Source of the DNA: an uncultured Verrucomicrobiota bacterium
Lineage (GTDB): Bacteria; Verrucomicrobiota; Verrucomicrobiia; Chthoniobacterales; SZAS-18
Reading direction: 5' to 3'
Length of the DNA stretch: 14,865 nucleotides
Assembly (NCBI GenBank): GCA_937873255.1
Contig: CALMVM010000380.1
Span: 1,823 to 16,687 of the forward strand
The notes beneath the pieces are model-generated. The model made no database searches. It was given only the letters and a program-made list of their open reading frames with translations, and had not been told where the DNA came from. This document shows, piece by piece, positions 6,271 to 13,554 of this stretch. The position numbers and the translations under genes are program-made. Positions within the stretch are counted from its first letter, which is position 1. The number at the start of each line of letters is the position of its first letter.

Positions 6271-8724
6271 TCAGACCGCCCCGCGCCGCACGAACAACCG
6301 ATAGCCCGCCTCGCAAAACACCAGCACGAACGCGATGACCAGCGTCACCGTCAGGCAGATATCCTTGAGCGCCTCGATCTTGCTGAAGCTCAGGACGCCG
6401 AAGCTCAACAGCGCCGTGCTCGCCGCCAGCAGAATCGCGCGGTGCGTGCTGCGGGGCAGTTCGCCCGGGCTGCCGAGGAAGATCGAATAATCGCTCGCCA
6501 AGCAAAAGCCGAGCAGCAGCGCGACGACATGCAACAGCCCCAGGGTTTGCCCCATCCACCCGAGCACCGCGAGCGTCAGGAGGATGCTCAGGGCCGGGAT
6601 CACCAGCATGAACACCCCCCGCCGCCAACCGTAGATCGCCAGCACGGCCACCGCGATGAGAGCCAGGCCGATCCCCGCGCGTTGCGAGGCGGCCAGACGA
6701 TAACGGCGCAACGCGGCGTTGATGGTCTGCGTCTGGTCGATGGGGGTGTTCGGCGCGGTGAGCGCGGCGGGCGGGAGTTTATTGTACAGGCCATCGCTGA
6801 CGGTCGTCGCCAGCCACGCGGAGCCTGGCTGCTCCTCGCTCCAGAGGAATTGCAGCGGCAGCGGGAGCACCTCGCGCAGGCCGGATAGGAGCGCCGCCGG
6901 ACCGGTGGCGGCATCGTGGTCGTTCGCGCGCCGCCATGTTTCCCAATCCGTCCAGAATGGTGCGAAGGCGTCGGCGTTGAAATCCTTGTCCAAGGCCGCC
7001 CGCAGGTCGTCCGCGAAACGCGGGTGCGAGCGGAAATATTCCCGGCAGCGCGCCGCCTGCCCGGCCGTGGGGAACAGCCGGCCGAGGTTAATGAAACGGT
7101 CGGCGGGGTCGGTCGCGGTGGAGGAAAGAGTCGCGTTGAATTTTTCGAGGTTGGCAAACGCCTCGTCGAGGTTCGCGCCGAAGGTCAGCACGGGGTGTTG
7201 TTTGCTCTCCACGCCGAACAGCCCGCGCAGAAAAGTCTGCTCGTCCTGCAACGCCGGGGACATCACGCTCAGCGTACGGATGTCGTCGCTCCAATGCAGC
7301 CGCGCGGCGAACACCAAGCCCGACGCCACCAGCAGCGAGACCAGCGCGAGCAGCGGGAAACGCATGCCGCCGAGTTCGAGCCGGCGGCCGGAGGCATTGG
7401 AGACTTCCCCCTGCTTCTGGTCGGCCGCGCGCAACGCCGGGACCCATGGCAGATACAGGAAATCGATCCCCAGTGAAAACACCAGGCCCAGCGCGACGGC
7501 GAGCCCCATTTGCTGGAGCATAGGGAGGTTCGTCAGCGTCATGAAGACAAAGCCGCCGACGCTCGTCAGGCAACCGGCGACGAGCGGCAGGCGAATTTCT
7601 TTCAATGCTCGCGCGAGGCCGCCGGCCGTTTGCCGCGCGTGAACGAGCGCGTAAATGCCGTAATCCAGCGCCACGCCGACCAGCACCGTAATGAAGGTGA
7701 GCGCCACGACGATCACCCGGTCGAAGAACGCGAAGCAGATCTCCAGCGACCAGAGCGTGGCCGTGAGAATAGGCAGCAACAGATAGGCGAACACCACCAC
7801 CCGCCGGAACGCGAACAGCAGCAGCGCAAACGACAGGCCCAGCGAAATCCACGTGAGGATCGACACTTCCTTCAGCCCGTGCTCACGGGTCTCGGAGGCG
7901 AATTTATTAACCCCCGTGAACCGCAGCGAAACGCCGGGACCATACTTCGCCCGCGCGTCTGCCAGTCCCTTGTCGAGCGCCGCGAACACGGGCGTCTGTC
8001 CCGCCTCCTCCATCTGCGAACCGCGCGTCTCCGCCTGGATCAACGCGTAGGTAATGCCGTCCGGCCCCTTCTTGACCAACGCGCCACCAGCCATGCTGCC
8101 CGCCGTCGCCTTATCCTGGCTGCCGAAAACGGACAACAGCCCCGGGATCAGTAGCAGCGGGTCGCTCGGGAGACGTTCCTGATAGGCCAGCGCGTCGGAG
8201 GTATTTTGGAACTCGCCCAGGTCGGCCGCCGCCGCCGCTGCCAGCCACGCGGAATCCGGCTCGGCGGACGCGTTCGGGCCTTTTTCCTTGCGCCAGCGCG
8301 CCGTCATCGCGTCGAACCACGCCGGCAGCCGCAGCGCCAGACGGCGGTCCAGAAACCACTGTTGGAGGCGATCCTTGGCGGCGGGGTCCAGGCCGGTGAA
8401 CACGTCGGCGAACGCCGGGTTCGCCCGCAACTCCCCTGCGACCAGCGCGGCGGCCTCGACGGGAGCCTTGTCAGGATGGGCCGTGTCGTGCAGCGCGACG
8501 TAGAGCGTGCGGCCGAAACGGCCCGAGACCGTCTGGCGCGCGAGGCGGATCGTCGGGTCCTGCTCGTCGCGCGGGAGCAACTCGAGTACATCGACGCTGA
8601 TCCGCTTCGGGGCGTTCTGCACGCGAAACAGGATCACCCCGCCCGCCACCAGCAAAAACAGCAACACCGCCGTCGCCCGCCACGGGGCGAGCGGCCGGGC
8701 GGTCGGAAGTTCGTCGGTCGGCAT
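6271..8724 (-). CDS. MMPL/RND-family exporter, likely lipid or polyene exporter
   Basis: An 817-residue inner-membrane transporter of the MMPL branch of the RND superfamily, probably moving a lipid-like product across the inner membrane with the proton gradient. About twelve membrane segments are visible: 16-34, five between 287 and 428, 455-475, then five between 681 and 806. Two large periplasmic domains lie at 40-285 and 476-680. The proton-relay aspartates are in the fourth segment of each half: GVALDYGIYAL (D354) and FCLASDYSIFL (D745), the repeated pattern expected of RND duplication. It is the last of a three-gene minus-strand set with the dehydratase-like and LolA-like genes (15 bases after lolA). 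Proteins of this class occur in aryl-polyene-type clusters. The cargo is unknown; start ATG at 8724 has no Shine-Dalgarno. Confidence 0.88.
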   Translation of the reverse strand: MPTDELPTARPLAPWRATAVLLFLLVAGGVILFRVQNAPKRISVDVLELLPRDEQDPTIRLARQTVSGRFGRTLYVALHDTAHPDKAPVEAAALVAGELRANPAFADVFTGLDPAAKDRLQQWFLDRRLALRLPAWFDAMTARWRKEKGPNASAEPDSAWLAAAAAADLGEFQNTSDALAYQERLPSDPLLLIPGLLSVFGSQDKATAGSMAGGALVKKGPDGITYALIQAETRGSQMEEAGQTPVFAALDKGLADARAKYGPGVSLRFTGVNKFASETREHGLKEVSILTWISLGLSFALLLFAFRRVVVFAYLLLPILTATLWSLEICFAFFDRVIVVALTFITVLVGVALDYGIYALVHARQTAGGLARALKEIRLPLVAGCLTSVGGFVFMTLTNLPMLQQMGLAVALGLVFSLGIDFLYLPWVPALRAADQKQGEVSNASGRRLELGGMRFPLLALVSLLVASGLVFAARLHWSDDIRTLSVMSPALQDEQTFLRGLFGVESKQHPVLTFGANLDEAFANLEKFNATLSSTATDPADRFINLGRLFPTAGQAARCREYFRSHPRFADDLRAALDKDFNADAFAPFWTDWETWRRANDHDAATGPAALLSGLREVLPLPLQFLWSEEQPGSAWLATTVSDGLYNKLPPAALTAPNTPIDQTQTINAALRRYRLAASQRAGIGLALIAVAVLAIYGWRRGVFMLVIPALSILLTLAVLGWMGQTLGLLHVVALLLGFCLASDYSIFLGSPGELPRSTHRAILLAASTALLSFGVLSFSKIEALKDICLTVTLVIAFVLVFCEAGYRLFVRRGAV

Positions 8725-8739
8725 GAATCGCGGACCGGC

Positions 8740-9444
8740 CTAGCTCTGTCCGCGGAAGAAAGCCTGGACGACCTCCGGCGCGAACTTCGGGTTGCGCTCG
8801 ACCTTGCCGAGTTCCAAGGTGCGTTTTTCCCCGTTGGGGAGCAGGTTTTCCAGGCGCGTGACGTAGTGCCCGCCGCCGTTGATGACGACCTTGCCCGCGC
8901 GTTTGGCCACGGCGGCGTCGTGCGGCACGAGCCCCAGTTCCCACGCCTGCGCCGTGCCGGTGAAGTATACGTCGGCGTAATCGAAGAGTTTCGCCGCGTT
9001 GCCGCGCAGCAGGTTCAGATAAAGGTCGGTCAGGGCGGCGAGTTCGGGATGGTCGGCAATCGTCACCTGCCGCTCGCCGCCGCCGGGCTGGCGGTCGATG
9101 AGGCCCTTGTCGTCCACGATGATGATGTGCGGTTTGGCGGTGCCCTCGTACGACAGGCTCAGGCCGTATTCCTTGCCGGTGCGCAGGGTGCCGGTCTGGC
9201 GCAGCGGATTCTTGGAAATGGCGAACGTGCGCACCTCCGTGAACGGGAACTGCTCGGTGCGGTCGTGCTCCAGCCGGTGAAACACCTGCCGCAGCGTGAA
9301 CGGCAGCGGCTTCCCGGGGTTGAGCTGGTTGGCGGGCGCGAACACCGGTGCCGACGCGGGCGGGTCGGCGCGGAGGGCGGTGGGCGTTCCGGCAAAAGCG
9401 CAGGCGAGGGCGAGGAACAACGCGGCGGGGACGGATTTTTTCAT
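8740..9444 (-). CDS. LolA-like outer-membrane lipoprotein carrier homologue
   Basis: A 234-residue protein with a Sec signal peptide (KKS, then VPAALFLALACAFA, likely cut after TALRA near residue 26), so periplasmic. The mature part has the half-barrel style of LolA: TLRQVFHRLEHDRTEQFPFT at 50-69, then TFAISKNPLRQTGTLR and GLSLSYEGTAKPHIIIVDDK, followed by GLIDRQPGG. LolA-like proteins bind acyl chains in a hydrophobic cavity and pass them from an inner-membrane complex to the outer membrane. Its place between the dehydratase-like and MMPL genes suggests it works with that exporter rather than as the general lipoprotein chaperone. No lipobox is seen. Family placement is by pattern, and divergence is considerable. 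Confidence 0.75.
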   Translation of the reverse strand: MKKSVPAALFLALACAFAGTPTALRADPPASAPVFAPANQLNPGKPLPFTLRQVFHRLEHDRTEQFPFTEVRTFAISKNPLRQTGTLRTGKEYGLSLSYEGTAKPHIIIVDDKGLIDRQPGGGERQVTIADHPELAALTDLYLNLLRGNAAKLFDYADVYFTGTAQAWELGLVPHDAAVAKRAGKVVINGGGHYVTRLENLLPNGEKRTLELGKVERNPKFAPEVVQAFFRGQS

Positions 9445-9477
9445 GCTGCGGGACGAAAAGGCAGGCGGCAGACGAAT

Positions 9478-9816
9478 CTACCCTTCCTGGCCGGGAATCA
9501 AGGCCGAAGCGTGGCCGCCCGCTTCCGAACGGACCGTGGCGTGGAGACGGCCGCCTGGTTTCGGCAGGAGGGTGAGTTCCAATTCGGCGTCCGGGAGGAT
9601 GACGACCTGGAATTTCACGTTGAGCACCTCGACGCCGGCGAGCGGACAGGCAAGGAAACGTTCGGCCGCCGCCAGCATCCAGCCCAACGCCACCACCCCG
9701 GGCAGGATTGGGTGATCGGTAAAATGCCCTTCGAAAAACGGCAGATCAGCGGGGACCGTGAACGTCCAGCGCAAGCCGTCGGTAGAGAGGGATTCGGAGG
9801 CGAGGGGAGGGAGCAT
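9478..9816 (-). CDS. Hot-dog fold dehydratase-like protein (FabA/FabZ/ApeI type)
   Basis: A 112-residue hot-dog protein. The core motif FFEGHFTDHPILPGVVALGW at 27-46 matches FabZ/FabA 3-hydroxyacyl-ACP dehydratases, with catalytic His at H31. In FabZ the helix after PGV carries the catalytic Glu (...IEAMAQ); here the aligned helix reads VVALGWMLAAAERF with Gly or Leu there and Glu only further on, so either it uses different chemistry or acts as a carrier-domain binding or thioesterase-like protein. The length is short for FabZ (about 140-150) and similar to small dehydratases of aryl-polyene clusters. It is first in the three-gene set with lolA and the MMPL gene. The start follows TAA (TAAATG), so no space for a Shine-Dalgarno. 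Confidence 0.75.
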   Translation of the reverse strand: MLPPLASESLSTDGLRWTFTVPADLPFFEGHFTDHPILPGVVALGWMLAAAERFLACPLAGVEVLNVKFQVVILPDAELELTLLPKPGGRLHATVRSEAGGHASALIPGQEG

Positions 9817-9854
9817 TTACGCGCGGGGCAGGATCATCGTGCGTATCCTCTCGC
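9817..9854. promoter_or_regulatory. 38-base gap between divergent genes
   Basis: The dehydratase-like gene (start 9816, minus) and the SDR gene (start 9855, plus) are divergent and only 38 bases apart, so promoters must overlap each other or the coding ends. A TATCCT at 9844-9849 lies five bases before the SDR ATG and could be a -10 for a leaderless SDR message. This is suggestive only. Confidence 0.25.
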
Positions 9855-10571
9855 ATGACAACTCCCAAGACTTTCCTCGTCACCGGCGCAAACAAGGGCA
9901 TCGGCTACGAAATCGCCCGCCAACTCGCCAAAACCGGCGCGCGGGTGTTCCTCGGCGCGCGCGACGCCGGACGCGGCCAGGCTGCCGCCGGCAAACTGAA
10001 AGCGGAGCAGGGCGGCGCGACCGTGGAATTCCTCGCCCTGGATGTTTCCGACCCCGCCAGCATCGAAAGCGCAGCCGACGCGCTCGCCTCGAAAATCGAC
10101 ACGCTCGACGGCCTCATCAACAACGCCGGCATCCTCGACGATGAAGGCGGCGCGTCGATCCTCGCCACCGATCTCGACCTGATCCGCCGCACGCTCGAAA
10201 CGAACACATTCGGCCCGCTCTACCTGACACAAAAACTCGCCCCGCTCCTGGCAAAAGCGCCCGACGGCGGCCGGGTGGTCAATCTTTCCAGCGGACTCGG
10301 GCAATTGAGCGACATGGAGGACAGCCATCCGGCGTACAGCATTTCCAAGACGGCGCTCAACGCCGTCACGCGCCAGCTCGCCTCCGCGCTCGGCAAAAAG
10401 GGCGTCGCGGTCAATTCCGTTTGCCCTGGTTGGGTGAAAACCGACATGGGCGGGGAGGGGGCACCCCGGACGGTCGAACAGGGCGCGGACACCCCGGTCT
10501 GGCTGGTCACGGAAGCTCCGGCGAGCCTGACGGGTGAGTTCCTGCGTGATCGCAAATCGATCCCTTGGTAG
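9855..10571 (+). CDS. Short-chain dehydrogenase/reductase, carbonyl-reductase-like
   Basis: A 238-residue classical SDR. Seen: NAD(P)-binding TGANKGIGYEIARQLA at 10-25 (TGxxxGxG), D63 in ALDVSDPA, the NNAG structural motif at 89-92, N117, the SSG of the active site near 145-147, Y161 and K165 in YSISKTALN. CPGWVKTDMGGEGAPRTVEQ and the following GADTPVWLVTEA resemble eukaryotic-type carbonyl reductases rather than FabG. It probably reduces carbonyls with NADPH, judging by R36 in GARDAGRG after the second strand (inference). It is followed by the OsmC gene 30 bases downstream on the same strand and is probably in an operon with it. Its divergent neighbour is the dehydratase-like gene, but it does not look like a fatty-acid ketoreductase. 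Confidence 0.9.
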   Translation: MTTPKTFLVTGANKGIGYEIARQLAKTGARVFLGARDAGRGQAAAGKLKAEQGGATVEFLALDVSDPASIESAADALASKIDTLDGLINNAGILDDEGGASILATDLDLIRRTLETNTFGPLYLTQKLAPLLAKAPDGGRVVNLSSGLGQLSDMEDSHPAYSISKTALNAVTRQLASALGKKGVAVNSVCPGWVKTDMGGEGAPRTVEQGADTPVWLVTEAPASLTGEFLRDRKSIPW

Positions 10572-10601
10572 GCTTCGCGGCATTTTAAACATTCCCCCGC
10601 C

Positions 10602-11108
10602 ATGCCGACCCCCGATCATGCGCACGATGCCGCGCCGCCCGTTCACCGTTACACGGCGCGGTGTTCGTGGACCGGCTCGACGGGCGTCGGTTACGAGAAA
10701 TATGAACGCGCCCATGCCGTCGGCGCGCCGCCCGCGACGGCGGCACTGGCGTTGTCGTCCGACCCAGCGTTTCGCGGCGACGCGGGCTTGCTGAACCCGG
10801 AGCAACTCCTCGTGATGGCGGCATCCTCGTGCCAACTCCTCTCGTTCCTGGCCATCGCGGCGCGGGCGCGGGTGGACGTGGTGGCGTACGAGGACCAGGC
10901 GGAAGCCGAGATGCCGGAAGACGACCGACCGATTCGGATTAAAACGATCCACTTGCAGCCCCGGATCGCCGTGGCGGCGGGGAATTCGGGCGCGCAGGCC
11001 AACGAGGTGCGGCTGCGCCAATTGGTCGCGCAGGCGCACCACGAGTGCTACATCGCCAACAGTCTGAAGACGGAGATTACCGTCGAGCCGGTTTTCGAGT
11101 GGCGCTAA
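10602..11108 (+). CDS. OsmC-family peroxidase-like protein
   Basis: A 168-residue OsmC/Ohr-type protein. Family members reduce organic hydroperoxides through two cysteines. Both are present: C77 in MAASSCQLLSFLAIAARA and C149 in AHHECYIANSLKTEI, the latter in the helix typical of OsmC (H..C...N/S). PEQLLVMAASSCQ is the standard helix start. Arginine residues near the active site cannot be assigned from the sequence alone. It is likely thiol-dependent oxidative-stress protection, acting on the same transcript as the upstream SDR, with which it may share a role in detoxifying carbonyls and peroxides (inference). Start ATG at 10602 is preceded by CCCCCGCC with no Shine-Dalgarno. Confidence 0.88.
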   Translation: MPTPDHAHDAAPPVHRYTARCSWTGSTGVGYEKYERAHAVGAPPATAALALSSDPAFRGDAGLLNPEQLLVMAASSCQLLSFLAIAARARVDVVAYEDQAEAEMPEDDRPIRIKTIHLQPRIAVAAGNSGAQANEVRLRQLVAQAHHECYIANSLKTEITVEPVFEWR

Positions 11109-11166
11109 TCAAACCTGAGCTTGGAAACCGGAGCGCAGCAACGGTTCGCAGTAACTTGGCTGCCGG

Positions 11167-11571
11167 CTACTGCGGTTGAACGTCGGTGGACCGGAGGAAC
11201 GGAAAAGCCTCCAGAGGATCGGAGACACCGAGCGCGCGGGCGAATTGGATGGCAATGGGGACAACCCAGAAAGGAGAATCTTCGTCGAATGGATATGGGA
11301 ACCCATCTCTGGGAATGTGTCCCGACATATTGAAGAGTGTTTTGGCGCAGATTTCCTCGAAGCTGTACTGGTGCCGAAGCCGCTGATCCTCGGCCGAGGT
11401 ACAAAGCAGCTTGGCTCTAATCCGACCGAACAGCGCATGCGTGTGCCGCCACCGCTCATCGTCTGATACCATGCTGTCCAATTCGCGGAGCGTAGACTGC
11501 TCAACACAATGCGGCAGAAAGAATTTCACCATTTGCTGGATCGCCTGCGCCGTGGGGTCGATATGAGGCAT
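11167..11571 (-). CDS. Hypothetical protein, 134 residues
   Basis: I do not recognise this protein. Start ATG at 11571, 21 bases past the stop of the fusion gene on the same strand. Composition is ordinary for a soluble protein: helical stretches AQAIQQMVKFFLPHC and AEDQRLRHQYSFEEICAKTL, and a hydrophobic PFWVVPIAIQFARAL near the end. No signal peptide or certain membrane segment. Base composition is less GC-rich than the genes around it, like the exported protein at 4012-4458. It could be the end of the operon with the fusion gene or an independent acquired gene. The codon usage and length favour a real gene, but this is not proven. Confidence 0.5.
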   Translation of the reverse strand: MPHIDPTAQAIQQMVKFFLPHCVEQSTLRELDSMVSDDERWRHTHALFGRIRAKLLCTSAEDQRLRHQYSFEEICAKTLFNMSGHIPRDGFPYPFDEDSPFWVVPIAIQFARALGVSDPLEAFPFLRSTDVQPQ

Positions 11572-11578
11572 GATCGTA

Positions 11579-11594
11579 AGCCTAGATTTAGGCT
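11579..11594. repeat. 16-base hairpin at the fusion gene stop codon
   Basis: AGCCTA and TAGGCT with loop GATT (11579-11594) form a perfect 6-bp stem. It includes the TAG stop of the fusion gene and lies just upstream of the start of the 134-residue gene on the minus strand, so it could reduce read-through or mask that start. No U-run follows. Confidence 0.3.
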
Positions 11595-13548
11595 ATGCCG
11601 ACCGGACAGCAAGCGAGGAGGCCTCGCTTGTGGGCAGGAGTTGGAGAACCGCCGCCGCCGCCTCTTCGGGCGTCACCGCGTGCAGGCAGCGCAGGTCGAG
11701 CGGGCATTCCTTGAGGAAACACGGGCTGCACTCCACCTGCCGGCGCAAGACCCGCAAACGCTCCGGAGGGACCAGCGGCGCGGTCAAAACGGGGTCGGTC
11801 GAGCCGAACACCGCCGCCACCGGCACGCCCAGCCACGCCGCGAGGTGCATCGTGCCGGTGTCGTTGGTCAACAGCGCGTCGCACCCGCGCAATGCCGCGA
11901 TCAATTCGGCGAGCGTCGTCTTGCCGACGAGGTTTTCGCAACGCTCGCCGAGCGCGGCCTGGATCGTCTCGGCGTAAGGCGCATCCTTCGCCACGCCGAA
12001 GATCGTCCATTCGCAGGCGCGTTCGGCGGACACGAGCTTGGCCGCTTCGGCAAATCGCTCGGCCGGCCAGCGTTTGGTCGGGCCGTACTCCGCGCCGGGG
12101 CAAATGCCGACCCGCAGCCAGCCGCCGCGTTCGTTCCTCTGGCTGATCGCTGCGGCCGGAGCAGCGACACTGATCTCGCCTGCCCCGACAGCCTCCGCCA
12201 GCCTGGCGTAGCGATAGGTCTGGTTGCGACGGGGATCTCCGCCGGTTTCGGCGGGCGGCGTGTCCTCCTGAACGATCTGGTTGAGCAGCCAGCTACGGCG
12301 ATGACCGAGGAAACCGACCCGGCGCGGCACCTTTGCAAAATATGCTTCCAACGCCGCGCGCAGCGAATTCGGCAGCAGCACCGCCGCGTCGAACGGCCCT
12401 GCGCGCCTGACGATTCCCGCTACGCCGAGTATTCCCGCGCCCGCCGGGATCGGCAGCACCTCGGCGACACCCGGCACTTCCCGCCACAGGTCCGCGAGTT
12501 TTTCCGGTGCGAGGACCGTCACCCGCGCGTCCGGCCGGCCAGCGGCCATCGAGCGCACCGCCGGGATCGACATGACGGCGTCTCCCAGCCAGTTCGCCGA
12601 ACGCACCAGGAGACGGAAAGGTTTCAGTTCGGACTCGGCCATGCCCTCCGGCAGTACGACACCGCGCTTGTACCGCGCAAGCAGGAATCGCGGTTTCGGC
12701 GTTTTCCAACGGTTGTGGACCCAGAACCAATCGGCGGGCGAACGGTTGATCTGGCTTTCGAGCACCCGGTTGAGCCGTGCGGTGAGAGCTTCGGCCTCTT
12801 CCGACTCGCCGAACGCCACCGGCGGGCTGATGACGACCGTCCACCGCCCGACGCCGTTGGTATGCACCGCCATCGGGATGATCTCTGCCCGCGTGCGCAA
12901 CGCCAGCAGCGCCGCCAGCGTGGACGTGGACGCCAGCCGGCCGAACAACGGCGTCCACACCCCGCCGTCGCCCGCGTGCTGATCGATGAGCACGCCCAGC
13001 GCCCCGCCCTCACGCAAAAAAGTCGTCGGCGCGTTGAAACCGTTCTTGCGGGCGAAGAGGGCGACCTTGTGCCGGGTGCGGCGGATGTGTGCCTCGATGT
13101 GGCGGTTGTTGAGCGGTTGGTAAACGGTGCCCCATTTCTCCTCGGGAATGTATTGGCAGAGCTGCGCGAAGAGTTCCCAGTTGCCGATGTGGCTGATCGC
13201 CAGCACGATCCCGCGCCGTTGCGCGAATGCGGCGAGGATATTTTCCATGCCCTCGACCTCCACGACCTCGCGCAGCCGCGCGGCATCGAAGCTCGCCGCC
13301 TTGATGCTGCAAAGGAGGTTCGCGCCGAGGGTCAGGAAGTGCCGGCGCGCGAGTTGCTGGATTTCGGCGGCGGAACGCGTCCCGCCGTAGGCAATCGTCA
13401 GGTTGGCGTTCGCCAGCCGGCGGTACGGTCGAAGGAGTCCGTACGCCAGCCAGCCGCCGCCTTGCCCCAGCCGGAACACGAATTTCAGCGGCAGCGCCGC
13501 GATGACCAGCGTCACGGCCCGGTACAGCAGGTAAACGAGGAAATCCAT
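11593..13548 (-). CDS. LpxL/HtrB-type acyltransferase fused to a heptosyltransferase (GT9)
   Basis: A 651-residue fusion of two envelope-lipid enzymes. Residues about 1-300 are an LpxL/HtrB-type lysophospholipid acyltransferase: N-terminal hydrophobic segment LVYLLYRAVTLVIAALPL at 4-21, the HxxxxE active motif HIGNWE (H120, E125), GVLIDQHAGDGG at 185-196, and DWFWVHNRWKT at 273-283 near its end. Residues about 311-640 are GT9, WaaF-like: SANWLGDAVMSIPAVRS at 317-333, GICPGAEYGPTKRWPAERF, LLTNDTGTMHLAAWLGVPV and VFGSTDP, then a Cys-rich ECSPCFLKECPLDLRCLHAV. Both domains look complete, with no frameshift or stop between them. The protein would add a secondary acyl chain and a heptose to lipid A-core. 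It starts six bases after the oligopeptide-binding gene stop. Confidence 0.9.
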   Translation of the reverse strand: MDFLVYLLYRAVTLVIAALPLKFVFRLGQGGGWLAYGLLRPYRRLANANLTIAYGGTRSAAEIQQLARRHFLTLGANLLCSIKAASFDAARLREVVEVEGMENILAAFAQRRGIVLAISHIGNWELFAQLCQYIPEEKWGTVYQPLNNRHIEAHIRRTRHKVALFARKNGFNAPTTFLREGGALGVLIDQHAGDGGVWTPLFGRLASTSTLAALLALRTRAEIIPMAVHTNGVGRWTVVISPPVAFGESEEAEALTARLNRVLESQINRSPADWFWVHNRWKTPKPRFLLARYKRGVVLPEGMAESELKPFRLLVRSANWLGDAVMSIPAVRSMAAGRPDARVTVLAPEKLADLWREVPGVAEVLPIPAGAGILGVAGIVRRAGPFDAAVLLPNSLRAALEAYFAKVPRRVGFLGHRRSWLLNQIVQEDTPPAETGGDPRRNQTYRYARLAEAVGAGEISVAAPAAAISQRNERGGWLRVGICPGAEYGPTKRWPAERFAEAAKLVSAERACEWTIFGVAKDAPYAETIQAALGERCENLVGKTTLAELIAALRGCDALLTNDTGTMHLAAWLGVPVAAVFGSTDPVLTAPLVPPERLRVLRRQVECSPCFLKECPLDLRCLHAVTPEEAAAAVLQLLPTSEASSLAVRSA

Positions 13549-13554
13549 GGGCGG

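Noticed and set aside
9814..9837. Short upstream frame (MILPRA then TAA) directly before the dehydratase start
   Set aside because: Six codons only, with no amino-acid bias of a leader peptide; the TAAATG junction may be chance.
8206..9858. A 550-codon open frame on the plus strand opposite the transporter, LolA-like and dehydratase-like genes
   Set aside because: Spans three recognised genes in antisense, with Arg/Gly-rich composition and no motif.
9834..11042. A 402-codon minus-strand frame opposite the SDR and OsmC genes
   Set aside because: Both sense genes have clear catalytic motifs; the antisense frame has none.
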